NCBI RefSeq assembly: GCF_000016345.1
Contig: NC_009379.1
Location: 124,001-188,000, forward strand
DNA from: Polynucleobacter asymbioticus QLW-P1DMWA-1
GTDB taxonomy: Bacteria > Pseudomonadota > Gammaproteobacteria > Burkholderiales > Burkholderiaceae
Direction: 5' to 3'
DNA: 64,000 bases
Positions 57,049-64,000 of the stretch are shown one piece after another (the stretch's first letter is position 1; every line of letters begins with the position of its first letter). The notes beneath the pieces are model-generated. The model did not search any database and had not been told where the DNA came from. It worked only from the letters and a program-made list of their open reading frames with translations. Both the position numbers and the translations under genes were made by a program.

Positions 57049-57549
57049 CTAAATCAAATTGATCAGAATGAAGGTTTGAAGAAAGTGTGGCCATAACAGT
57101 TCAATGATGCCAGCAAATGCCAGAAATGGTCCAAATGGAAAGGGTGCGCGATGACGTTGGTCTTGGACTTTAAGCCAAATAAAACCTCCTAACGTGCCAC
57201 TCAGCGCAGCAATCAGTATGACATCGGGTAATGCGTTAAACCCCAACCAGGCGCCAAGGGCTGCTAATAGCTTGGCATCCCCCATTCCTATGCCATTTTG
57301 CTTTTTGATTAGACGGTATAAAAAATTCATAAGCCAAAAGAATGAATATCCAAGAATAGCTCCAGTAAGAGCATCTGGGAAACTTACCAATCGGGTACTG
57401 TCAAAGCTATTGAAAACAAGGCCCAATACTAAAAGCGGCAAAGTTACGCGGTCGGAAAGACGAAAAGTTCTCGCATCTTGATAAGCAAGATAAATCAACG
57501 CAAGAATGAACAGGCCACGAATAAAGACGCTTGAAGTGAGAAAACCCAT
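57049..57549 (-). CDS. pilD: A24 prepilin peptidase lacking the N-terminal methylase domain
   Basis: 166-residue polytopic aspartic protease of the A24 family. The two catalytic Asp motifs are visible: LAYQDARTFRLSD near residue 25 and NGIGMGDAKLLAALGAWLG near residue 95, with about six membrane segments. Full-length PilD is usually 260-290 residues with an N-terminal cytoplasmic zinc/methyltransferase region carrying two CxxC pairs; that whole domain is absent here, as in the small TadV/archaeal-type peptidases. The ATG shares one base with the pilC stop. Confidence 0.88.
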   Translation of the reverse strand: MGFLTSSVFIRGLFILALIYLAYQDARTFRLSDRVTLPLLVLGLVFNSFDSTRLVSFPDALTGAILGYSFFWLMNFLYRLIKKQNGIGMGDAKLLAALGAWLGFNALPDVILIAALSGTLGGFIWLKVQDQRHRAPFPFGPFLAFAGIIELLWPHFLQTFILINLI

Positions 57550-58595
57550 TAAACAATCTGCCCTAAATTAAATATTGGTAGATACAGAATAATGACTAGG
57601 CTACCAATAATGAATCCCACTACGATAATTAATAATGGCTCTAAAGTCTGACTTAGGCTATTCAGACGATTACTTAATTGTGAGCCTAAGGTCATGGCGC
57701 GTTTGTTTAGCATTTGGGAAAGGCAGCCACTTTCTGAGGCGATATGGAGTAGTTGTAGAGTTTCATGATCAAACAAACGGCTTTTTGGATCTCCTCTCTT
57801 GAGGGCCTCACCCAAAGGCCATCCCTGGGTGAGATGTTTAAATACCTCTGCACTGCAGTCATGGCTAAGCCAGTGATTGGATGATTGGGCAGTCACCCTT
57901 AGGGCATCTGGAAGTGGAAGACCAGATTCTAGTAAGTGTCCTAATGTGCGGCACCAATACGTTAATGTCGCTAGGCGAAGTAGTTTCCCGATAAGCGGGA
58001 TGCGAAAACTCCATTGGTCACACATTTTCTGTAGTGTGGATGATCTATTCCAGGCTACAAGAAAAAAGATTGAGCTACTGATTAGGCAAATGCTGATTTC
58101 TAGAAAATAGTGATTGATGAGGTTCGAGACCTGAATGAGGGCTTTGGTTGGGGGTGGCAATTCCGCCTGAAAATGTGCAAAGACATCCTTAAATACGGGA
58201 ACCACCCAAATCATCATTACTACCACTAGCAAAAGTGAGCTAGTTAAAGTAATGAGAGGGTAGCTAAGAGCTTGTTGTATTTTGCGTCGCAACTCAATTT
58301 GGGATTCCAGTTGCGCACAAATTGTTCTGAGGGCGCGTTCAATATCTCCGGTACGTTCGCTTACGCGAATGAGATTGATAAATTCGACAGAGAATTGATT
58401 ATGCTGGGATTTGAGACTTTGAGAAAAGCTATTTCCCTTCTTGAGTTCACTTAACAGGCCTTTTAGCCAGGGTTGCCAACTTTTTTGGGATGATTCCTGA
58501 ATAAGTTCAATGGCGTTTAGTAAGGCTAAGCCTGCATTTAACAGTGCCAAGAGTTGCTGAGCAAAGTCTAATTGACTCTGTTTATTTAGCGCCAT
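57549..58595 (-). CDS. pilC: type IV pilus/type II secretion inner membrane platform protein
   Basis: 348 residues with two T2SSF domains: the first with FAQQLLALLNAGLALLNAIELI and LIRVSERTGDIERALRTI, the second with YWCRTLGHLLESGLPLPDALRV and LLHIASESGCLSQML. Three membrane segments (around 115-140, 165-185, 325-345). It lacks about 50-60 residues of the usual PilC N-terminus. Overlaps pilB by 10 bp and abuts pilD. Confidence 0.9.
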   Translation of the reverse strand: MALNKQSQLDFAQQLLALLNAGLALLNAIELIQESSQKSWQPWLKGLLSELKKGNSFSQSLKSQHNQFSVEFINLIRVSERTGDIERALRTICAQLESQIELRRKIQQALSYPLITLTSSLLLVVVMMIWVVPVFKDVFAHFQAELPPPTKALIQVSNLINHYFLEISICLISSSIFFLVAWNRSSTLQKMCDQWSFRIPLIGKLLRLATLTYWCRTLGHLLESGLPLPDALRVTAQSSNHWLSHDCSAEVFKHLTQGWPLGEALKRGDPKSRLFDHETLQLLHIASESGCLSQMLNKRAMTLGSQLSNRLNSLSQTLEPLLIIVVGFIIGSLVIILYLPIFNLGQIV

Positions 58596-59668
58596 GCACT
58601 GACCTCATTATTCAATGATGCCTGGTTGACTTCACCAGTTTTGACATAGTGGAGTCCTGCCTCATACATACTCAAATAAGGCAATGAGGGGATGAATAGA
58701 TGTTTAGCGCTCAGAACTTCATGAACACCAATTCGACCCCAATACCCCTTACCCATGCACATCGAGCAGTTGACTAGGGGTGGAGTAGGTATTTTTTGGG
58801 AGCACTCAGTACAGATCTTGCGCAGCAATCGTTGAGAGCTCACACTCAGCAAGGTTGACTCAAGAGCTTCTTGATCTATGCCCAGGTTTTTTAGTCTAGC
58901 CAGCGCTCCTCTGGCATCACGAGTATGTAGGGTGCTGAGAACGAGATGGCCTGTTTGCGCTGCTTGTATAGCAAGTTGTGCGGTGGCGCCATCCCGGATT
59001 TCTCCAATCATGATGACATCGGGATCCTGCCTTAGTAGGGCTTTAATAATGACTGGAAAATCGAGGCCGGCACGGGGGTGATAGGCAACTTGGTTGATGC
59101 CAGGAAGACGAATTTCAATCGGATCCTCAATAGAGCAAAGATTGCGATGAATTTGATTGAGTTCTTGTAGGCAGCTATACAGGGTTCTGGTCTTTCCGCT
59201 ACCAGTTGGGCCTGTGACTAAGATGAGTCCATTAGGCTGACTGAGCGCCTTTTGAAAGATTGCTAGCTGCTCTGGCAAGAGACCAATTTGCTCCAAGGCT
59301 AGCTCTTCGAGATGATTGAGTAATATCCTGATGACTGCCTTTTCTCCATGCAGTGTAGGAATGATGGACACCCGGCAATCAACATCAGGTTTAGTAAAGT
59401 CATGGCCTATGCACAGTCGCCCATCTTGGGGCAACCGCTTTTCTGCAATATCAAGGCGAGCCAGTATTTTGATACGTGTGATTAATCGTTCATGCAGGTC
59501 TACAGAGTAACGAGCTTGTTTGTTGAGTAGCCCATCAACCCGAAAGCGCACTAAGGTATCTTGGGGGCCCGCTTCAATATGAATATCACTAGCTCTGGCA
59601 TGGAGTGCATTAACGGCTATCTCATACCAGGTCCGAATGATTAGTGAGTCGTCATGAGCACTACTCAA
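58586..59668 (-). CDS. pilB: GspE/PilB-type assembly ATPase, short form
   Basis: 360 residues; usual PilB is near 560. It begins in the N2 domain (ALHARASDIHIEAG, VRFRVDGLL), so the N1 (MshEN) domain is missing. Motifs: Walker A VTGPTGSGKTRTLYS (about 150), Asp box CSIEDPIEIRLPG, Walker B VIMIGEIRDGATA, His box TGHLVLSTLHTRDA and the metal-binding CTECSQKI..NCSMCMGKGYWGRIGVHEVL. It drives pseudopilin or pilin polymerisation. The ATG overlaps the stop of the upstream CorC-like gene by four bases. Confidence 0.9.
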   Translation of the reverse strand: MSSAHDDSLIIRTWYEIAVNALHARASDIHIEAGPQDTLVRFRVDGLLNKQARYSVDLHERLITRIKILARLDIAEKRLPQDGRLCIGHDFTKPDVDCRVSIIPTLHGEKAVIRILLNHLEELALEQIGLLPEQLAIFQKALSQPNGLILVTGPTGSGKTRTLYSCLQELNQIHRNLCSIEDPIEIRLPGINQVAYHPRAGLDFPVIIKALLRQDPDVIMIGEIRDGATAQLAIQAAQTGHLVLSTLHTRDARGALARLKNLGIDQEALESTLLSVSSQRLLRKICTECSQKIPTPPLVNCSMCMGKGYWGRIGVHEVLSAKHLFIPSLPYLSMYEAGLHYVKTGEVNQASLNNEVSAWR

Positions 59669-60954
59669 TCTTGATTTTGACTGTAATCTGGTTGATAGAG
59701 CTTGACTGTCTTAACGCCCTGATCATCGAATTGCACGATCTCCATGACGATCCCGGCAATACGAACACTGACATCATGGTCGGGAATTGCTTCTAGTTTT
59801 TCAAGAATAAGACCATTTAAAGTGCGAGGACCATCTAAAGGTAGATTGAGATTCAGGAGACGATTTAAGTCTCGCAAAGAAGCGCTTCCACTAGCAAGGT
59901 AGGTTCCATCTTTTAACCAATGAGGATCAGTTGATAAATTAGAAAATGAGGTGGTGAACTCACCAATTAATTCTTCGACAATATCCTCAAAAGTTAGCAA
60001 ACCTAAGACCTCGCCATATTCATTAACGACCAAACCCAGACGTTGCTGGTTATCTTGAAAGAACTGCATTTGCTGTAGAACAGGAGTACCGCTAGGAATG
60101 AAGTAGGGCTCATTCACCAGTGAGCGGAAATCCCCATGCTTCAAATCAGTGTCGCCCAGGAGGGATAAGGCTTTCTTCACCGATAAGATTCCAATAATTT
60201 TCTCGGAGTCGCCATCGCACACAGGTAATTTATTGTGATAGCAAGTTTCTAGTTGTTGTACAACCTCATCAATAGGTCTAGAGAGATCCAGGATTTCGAT
60301 TTTTGAGCGAGGAGTCATCACGTCATCAACAGTGATGTTTTCAAGATTGAATAGATTTAACAAAATATTGCGATGGTGATTGGAAACAAAGCGATTCGAT
60401 TCCAGCACCAAGCTCCGCAACTCTTCTTTGCTCATCACCCGGCTATCAGAGGATGAGTGCAAACCTGACACTTTCATTAGGCCCGAGACAAAGTTATTAA
60501 TAAACCACAGGAGGGGCTTGAGAATGACGGTCAGAGGGAGAATGAGCCATCCAACATTAGAAGCAATTTTTTCAGGGAAGGCTGCGCCAATCACTTTAGG
60601 CGTAATTTCGCTGAAGATAATGATGAGTAGCGCGACTACGAGAGTGGCAATTGAGAGTACTAGACCACTGTCACCAAAAAGATGTAAAGCTATGCCAGTA
60701 ACCAGAATCGGGAGGATGGTGTTGATCAGGTTATTGGATATCAGCAATACCGATAGCAATGAATCAACCCGTTTCAACAATCTCTCCGCTAAGGATGCAC
60801 CAGAGTTGCCGTTATTGGCCATCGCCCTGAGACGATGGCGATTCGATGACAACATGCTGGTCTCTGCCATGGAGAAAAAACCAGAAAGCGCTAGCAAAAA
60901 TATGACTAAGGCGGCCTGGGCATAAAGCGGCCAATCGTCAAAAAAAGTATCCAT
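59665..60954 (-). CDS. HlyC/CorC family transporter (CNNM, CBS and CorC domains)
   Basis: About 429 residues: an N-terminal CNNM (DUF21) membrane domain with about four helices (VIFLLALSGFFSMAETSMLSS, VLLISNNLINTILPIL, IIIFSEITPKVIGA), two CBS repeats (VDDVMTPRSKIEIL; YFIPSGTPVLQQM) and a C-terminal CorC/HlyC domain (VVNEYGEVLGLLTFEDIVEELIGEF). Probably Mg2+/Co2+ export or homeostasis. The frame is open to 61008, but MDTFFDD at 60954 is the natural start. Its stop overlaps pilB, so it heads the pil-coaE-zapD transcription unit. Confidence 0.9.
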   Translation of the reverse strand: MDTFFDDWPLYAQAALVIFLLALSGFFSMAETSMLSSNRHRLRAMANNGNSGASLAERLLKRVDSLLSVLLISNNLINTILPILVTGIALHLFGDSGLVLSIATLVVALLIIIFSEITPKVIGAAFPEKIASNVGWLILPLTVILKPLLWFINNFVSGLMKVSGLHSSSDSRVMSKEELRSLVLESNRFVSNHHRNILLNLFNLENITVDDVMTPRSKIEILDLSRPIDEVVQQLETCYHNKLPVCDGDSEKIIGILSVKKALSLLGDTDLKHGDFRSLVNEPYFIPSGTPVLQQMQFFQDNQQRLGLVVNEYGEVLGLLTFEDIVEELIGEFTTSFSNLSTDPHWLKDGTYLASGSASLRDLNRLLNLNLPLDGPRTLNGLILEKLEAIPDHDVSVRIAGIVMEIVQFDDQGVKTVKLYQPDYSQNQD

Positions 60955-61032
60955 GGAACGAGCCTGCAAAAAGTAAGAGTGATTCAATATAGCAAAGTGA
61001 CCTTTCACTAGCTATAGCCAGGATGGAATGGG

Positions 61033-61584
61033 GTGTCAGAGCTTCTATTTATTTATGTGAGAATGGGCATCATGAAGCTCTCTCAACAGCCCGCATCCTC
61101 TAATAGCGCGCAGTACTGCGTCATAGCGGCCCCTTTTGGGCGCTTAGGTATATTGACCGAGTTAGTTGAAGGCAGTCTGATGGTTTCTAAGGTTGATTAC
61201 TTGTCTAAGGAAGCCCCCTTGTCGACCCCCAAGAATGAATTGGCTAAAGAGGTGGCCAGGCAATGTAAAGCCTATTTTGCAGATCCTCTGTATCAATTTG
61301 ATTTGCCATTAAAGCCGGCGGGAACTATTCACCAACAAAAAGTTTGGAAACATATTCAAGCAATACCAGTAGGGAAAACACAAACGTATGGTGAATTAGC
61401 CGCCAAAATTAAAAGCGGACCACGTGCAGTAGGAACGGCCTGTGGCGCCAATCCATATCCACTAATTTCTCCTTGCCATCGGGTGGTGTCAACCCAAGGT
61501 ATTGGGGGTTTTATGAAGGAGAATGCGCCTGGCCTATATAGGCAAATTAAGTTGTGGCTTTTACAGCATGAAGGGGTACTTTAG
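61033..61584 (+). CDS. ogt: methylated-DNA--[protein]-cysteine S-methyltransferase
   Basis: Suicide repair protein that takes alkyl groups from O6-alkylguanine. The acceptor Cys lies in NPYPLISPCHRVVSTQGIGGF (PCHRV), preceded by the HTH segment VWKHIQAIPVGKTQTYGELA and the Arg finger region GPRAVGTACGANP. The GTG at 61033 gives 183 residues; ATG at 61072 (MKLSQQPASS) would give 170 and is equally plausible. No N-terminal Ada domain. Convergent with the squalene synthase-like gene (four-base overlap). Confidence 0.92.
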   Translation: MSELLFIYVRMGIMKLSQQPASSNSAQYCVIAAPFGRLGILTELVEGSLMVSKVDYLSKEAPLSTPKNELAKEVARQCKAYFADPLYQFDLPLKPAGTIHQQKVWKHIQAIPVGKTQTYGELAAKIKSGPRAVGTACGANPYPLISPCHRVVSTQGIGGFMKENAPGLYRQIKLWLLQHEGVL

Positions 61585-62570
61585 CTTTTTGAAACTGCCG
61601 TCCTAAGAGGTTTTGCATAAACCTGAAAAAATACTTTCATCAGAAGATTGCTATTAACTGCGACCTTAGTAAAGGCATAAAAAGCCATCACCGATTTTCG
61701 AGATAACTTCACCTCATCTTTGCAATTAAATTTGTCACGTTTGGCGATTTTCGAGAGTGTCATTACCGCTAGGCCAAAGGCAAGAAAGCAAAAGCGGCGC
61801 ATCCCCAAATCCGTCTTAGGGATGAGTAGGATGTAGTTCAGAGAGTCCTTTAGCTTGTCATAAGCAATCGCCAATAAGGTTGTTTGGCTCATATTAGCTG
61901 GCTTCCATGAGACGCCCCGTGCTTTATCTTCTGGTGAGTCCTTAAGGATATTAGTCATTTGCAATGCTTGACCAAAAGCAATAGCAAGCTCCTCATGACC
62001 TACGATGTTTTTAGTAAAGGCTTGGGAATGGTTGCTGAAGATGGTGGTTAAAAGTTCCCCAACTACACCCGCAACGACATAACAATATTCTTCAAACTCA
62101 GTCAGATTTTTAAGTCCAGCCTCATTTTGTTTTCCATGGAAGCGAGACATTCCTTCGGACATGATGGAAACACAGCGACTGACAGCAGCTTGATCGTTGG
62201 CGGAGCAGGTATGCAATATCCGTAAAACCGTTGGCGTATTTGCAATCAAATCCAATTCATCAGAATTGCCGTAATGACGCAAGTGAGTAAGGCAAGGTTC
62301 AACAAAAGTCTCGACAGGGGATTTTTCTAGAACTGCATCCAGAAATAGTTTAGATAAATCTTGTTTTATTTGGGGGCTTAAGTCGGCTGCATCTTCAATG
62401 GTGTCAACAATGCGACATAGCAAATAGGTATTGCCCACCACTATTTCAATATCTGGAGGCAATAGGGGAATGGTAAGCGCGAAGGTACGTGAGACCGAAC
62501 CCAAAATGGCTTTTTGGTAGCTTAGATCGCTCTCTGAGCTTCCGATGGAGGTTTTTCTTGGGATCTGCAC
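61581..62570 (-). CDS. squalene/phytoene synthase family protein (squalene synthase type)
   Basis: 329 residues of all-helical prenyl condensing enzyme. First aspartate-rich motif RIVDTIEDAADL, second MTNILKDSPEDKARGVSW; SVSRTFALTIPLLP at the N-terminus and YCYVVAGVVGELLT match farnesyl-diphosphate farnesyltransferases. It would join two farnesyl diphosphates head to head to (pre)squalene diphosphate. No hopanoid cyclase or carotenoid genes are nearby, so the end product is open. A C-terminal hydrophobic stretch may associate with the membrane. Confidence 0.85.
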   Translation of the reverse strand: MQIPRKTSIGSSESDLSYQKAILGSVSRTFALTIPLLPPDIEIVVGNTYLLCRIVDTIEDAADLSPQIKQDLSKLFLDAVLEKSPVETFVEPCLTHLRHYGNSDELDLIANTPTVLRILHTCSANDQAAVSRCVSIMSEGMSRFHGKQNEAGLKNLTEFEEYCYVVAGVVGELLTTIFSNHSQAFTKNIVGHEELAIAFGQALQMTNILKDSPEDKARGVSWKPANMSQTTLLAIAYDKLKDSLNYILLIPKTDLGMRRFCFLAFGLAVMTLSKIAKRDKFNCKDEVKLSRKSVMAFYAFTKVAVNSNLLMKVFFQVYAKPLRTAVSKS

Positions 62571-62617
62571 CCTTGGATTATGTCAGACCAGACCGCTCTA
62601 AATTGGCGCTAATTCCC

Positions 62618-62647
62618 TTATTGCTAAAAGTGACATGGTCATATAAT
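62618..62647 (+). promoter_or_regulatory. possible promoter of the SSF symporter gene
   Basis: TATAAT (62642-62647) is a perfect -10. Upstream, TTATTG (62618-62623) at 18 bp or TTGCTA (62621-62626) at 15 bp could act as a weak -35. It gives a leader of roughly 25 bases before the GTG start at 62678. Confidence 0.45.
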
Positions 62648-62677
62648 TTCAGCAGATTTTCGAGGGAGAAATTAGGC

Positions 62678-64000
62678 GTGCTTATTTGGTTCGTCATCAT
62701 TTACTGGGTGGTATCTGTAGGCATTGGCCTGTGGGCTGCTCTGCGCGTCAAAAACACCGCAGACTTTGCTGCAGCTGGGCATAGCTTACCGATGCCCATT
62801 GTGACCGCAACCGTTTTTGCAACTTGGTTTGGTTCTGAGACAGTTCTGGGAATTCCGGCAACCTTCCTGAAGGAGGGCTTAGGTGGTGTTGTTGCTGATC
62901 CCTTTGGATCATCACTCTGCTTAATTTTAGTAGGCCTCTTTTTCGCAAGACATCTCTACAACCGACGTATGCTCACGATTGGTGATTTTTTCCGCGAAAA
63001 ATATGGCCGCACCGTGGAGGTTTTAGTAACGCTTTGCATTGTGGTGTCGTACTTGGGTTGGGTGGCTGCCCAAATTAAAGCATTGGGCTTGGTATTTAAT
63101 GTGGTGTCGGAGGGAAGCATTACTCAAACAGGTGGCATGTTGATCGGCGCAGCAAGTGTGCTGATTTATACCTTATTTGGGGGGATGTGGTCGGTAGCGA
63201 TTACCGACTTTATTCAGATGATCATTATTGTGATTGGAATGCTGTATATCGGTAATGAAATGTCAACCCAGACCGGCGGGATTAGTGTCGTTATTGAGCA
63301 TGCAGCGGCGGCAGGGCAATTTAGTAATTTCTGGCCCGATATGAATTTAGCCTCGATCTTAGGTTTTGTGGCAGCCTTATGCACCATGATGCTGGGCTCC
63401 ATTCCCCAACAAGATGTATTCCAGCGCATCACCTCTAGTAAGAACGTCAATATTGCCGTCAATGCAGCCATTCTGGGTGGCGTGCTGTATTTTATTTTTG
63501 CTTTTGTCCCCATGTACTTGGCTTACTCAGCTACCCTCATTAGCCCTGATTTAGTCAAAGAGTATCTGGATACCGATCCACAAATGATTCTGCCAAAGCT
63601 GATTTTGAATCATGCTCCTCTAATTGCTCAGGTCATGTTTTTTGGAGCCCTGCTTTCTGCGATTAAGAGCTGTGCGAGCGCAACATTATTGGCACCTTCG
63701 GTAACATTCGCAGAAAATATTGTTAGGGGCTTTTTCAAACATTTGTCTGATCGTCAATTACTCAAAATTATGCGCATCACGGTCTTATGTTTTGCGATAG
63801 TGGTGACATTTTTTGCGATCAATTCGGAACTCTCTATTTTTAAAATGGTGGAAAGCGCTTACAAGGTGACCTTGGTTGCTGCATTTGTTCCCTTGGCATT
63901 TGGCATTTATTGGTCTAGGGCGAATTCTTTGGGCGGCTTGCTGGCGGTAGTAGGTGGACTCACTATTTGGATTAGCTCAGAAATTTTGGCTCCCAATGCG
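62678..64000 (+). CDS. sodium:solute symporter family protein (partial, 3' end outside window)
   Basis: GTG start at 62678 with GGGAG ten bases upstream; the frame is open for 441 codons to the window end. Hydrophobic protein of the SSF/SLC5 family with about eleven membrane segments visible: YWVVSVGIGLWAALRVKNTADF, then VTATVFATWFGSETVLGIP, YLGWVAAQIKALG, YTLFGGMWSVAITDFIQMI, SIPQQDVFQRITSSKN and GALLSAIKSCASATLLAPS. Such carriers import amino acids, acids or sugars with Na+. In this group the substrate cannot be read from sequence. Confidence 0.88.
   Translation, partial: MLIWFVIIYWVVSVGIGLWAALRVKNTADFAAAGHSLPMPIVTATVFATWFGSETVLGIPATFLKEGLGGVVADPFGSSLCLILVGLFFARHLYNRRMLTIGDFFREKYGRTVEVLVTLCIVVSYLGWVAAQIKALGLVFNVVSEGSITQTGGMLIGAASVLIYTLFGGMWSVAITDFIQMIIIVIGMLYIGNEMSTQTGGISVVIEHAAAAGQFSNFWPDMNLASILGFVAALCTMMLGSIPQQDVFQRITSSKNVNIAVNAAILGGVLYFIFAFVPMYLAYSATLISPDLVKEYLDTDPQMILPKLILNHAPLIAQVMFFGALLSAIKSCASATLLAPSVTFAENIVRGFFKHLSDRQLLKIMRITVLCFAIVVTFFAINSELSIFKMVESAYKVTLVAAFVPLAFGIYWSRANSLGGLLAVVGGLTIWISSEILAPNA

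Noticed and set aside
1-64000. CRISPR arrays, insertion sequences, prophage, tRNA or rRNA genes
   Set aside because: I looked for repeated spacers, transposase or integrase motifs and cloverleaf or rRNA signatures in the gaps and found none; gaps are too short for most of them.

Overview
The window reads as a continuous stretch of chromosome from a freshwater betaproteobacterium of the Burkholderiaceae, most likely Polynucleobacter. This is an inference from gene order (the rpe-trpEGDC block, a complete mraZ-to-lpxC division/wall cluster, secA-argJ-mutT-zapD-coaE-pilDCB), from the protein sequences, and from a base composition more AT-rich than Burkholderia or Ralstonia. I see no insertion sequence, prophage, integrase, CRISPR array, tRNA or rRNA. 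Gene density is very high: the longest gap is about 290 bp (27609-27900), so no stretch over 300 bp lacks a gene.

Left part (1-12.8 kb): a glycosyltransferase-like gene with a problematic start codon, an MFS (MHS-type) permease, a phasin with TGC-rich upstream repeats, then a minus-strand run rmuC, grxD, prmC, prfA, hemA. A small membrane protein diverges from hemA. Next is a tightly packed minus-strand operon: ubiquinone-type FAD hydroxylase, dsbC-like isomerase, M61 peptidase, ung. The GTPase gene ychF diverges from it.

Middle (13.9-27.6 kb): a MarR-type regulator facing a small integral membrane protein, the tryptophan operon rpe-trpE-trpG-trpD-trpC (without the gph gene often found after rpe), apaG, the lipoprotein lytic transglycosylase mltA (with a possible 37-codon head-to-head ORF), an M20 amidohydrolase, bioA-bioF-bioD divergent from bioB, and coq7 for ubiquinone.

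Core (27.6-50.3 kb): the dcw cluster mraZ-rsmH-ftsL-ftsI-murE-murF-mraY-murD-ftsW-murG-murC-ddl-ftsQ-ftsA-ftsZ, then a Prx5-type peroxiredoxin, lpxC, a DUF721/DciA-like protein and secA. Nearly all genes from rsmH to ftsA overlap by 1-10 bp, implying one translationally coupled unit making and polymerising peptidoglycan precursors and assembling the divisome. The leader carries a sigma70-type promoter, three 10-bp MraZ boxes ending at the mraZ ATG, AAACACT/AGTGTTT repeats, and a perfect palindrome that fits the LexA (SOS) consensus.

Right part (50.3-64 kb): a terminator-flanked two-gene molybdenum hydroxylase cassette (iorAB-like) between secA and argJ, then argJ, a DUF815 ATPase and a Nudix hydrolase. 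A minus-strand group follows: corC-like transporter, pilB, pilC, pilD, coaE, zapD. Its pilus assembly proteins all lack the usual N-terminal extensions. Then come an O6-alkylguanine methyltransferase, a squalene/phytoene synthase-type enzyme and a sodium:solute symporter cut by the window end.

The most interesting items are the SOS-box palindrome and operator array upstream of the division cluster, the uniformly shortened pilBCD set, the inserted molybdoenzyme cassette, the GC-rich hairpin between ftsZ and the peroxiredoxin gene, and several unusual starts (ATA or lost start at the left end, TTG for coaE, possibly leaderless ychF and argJ). I did not find a wholly unknown multigene system.
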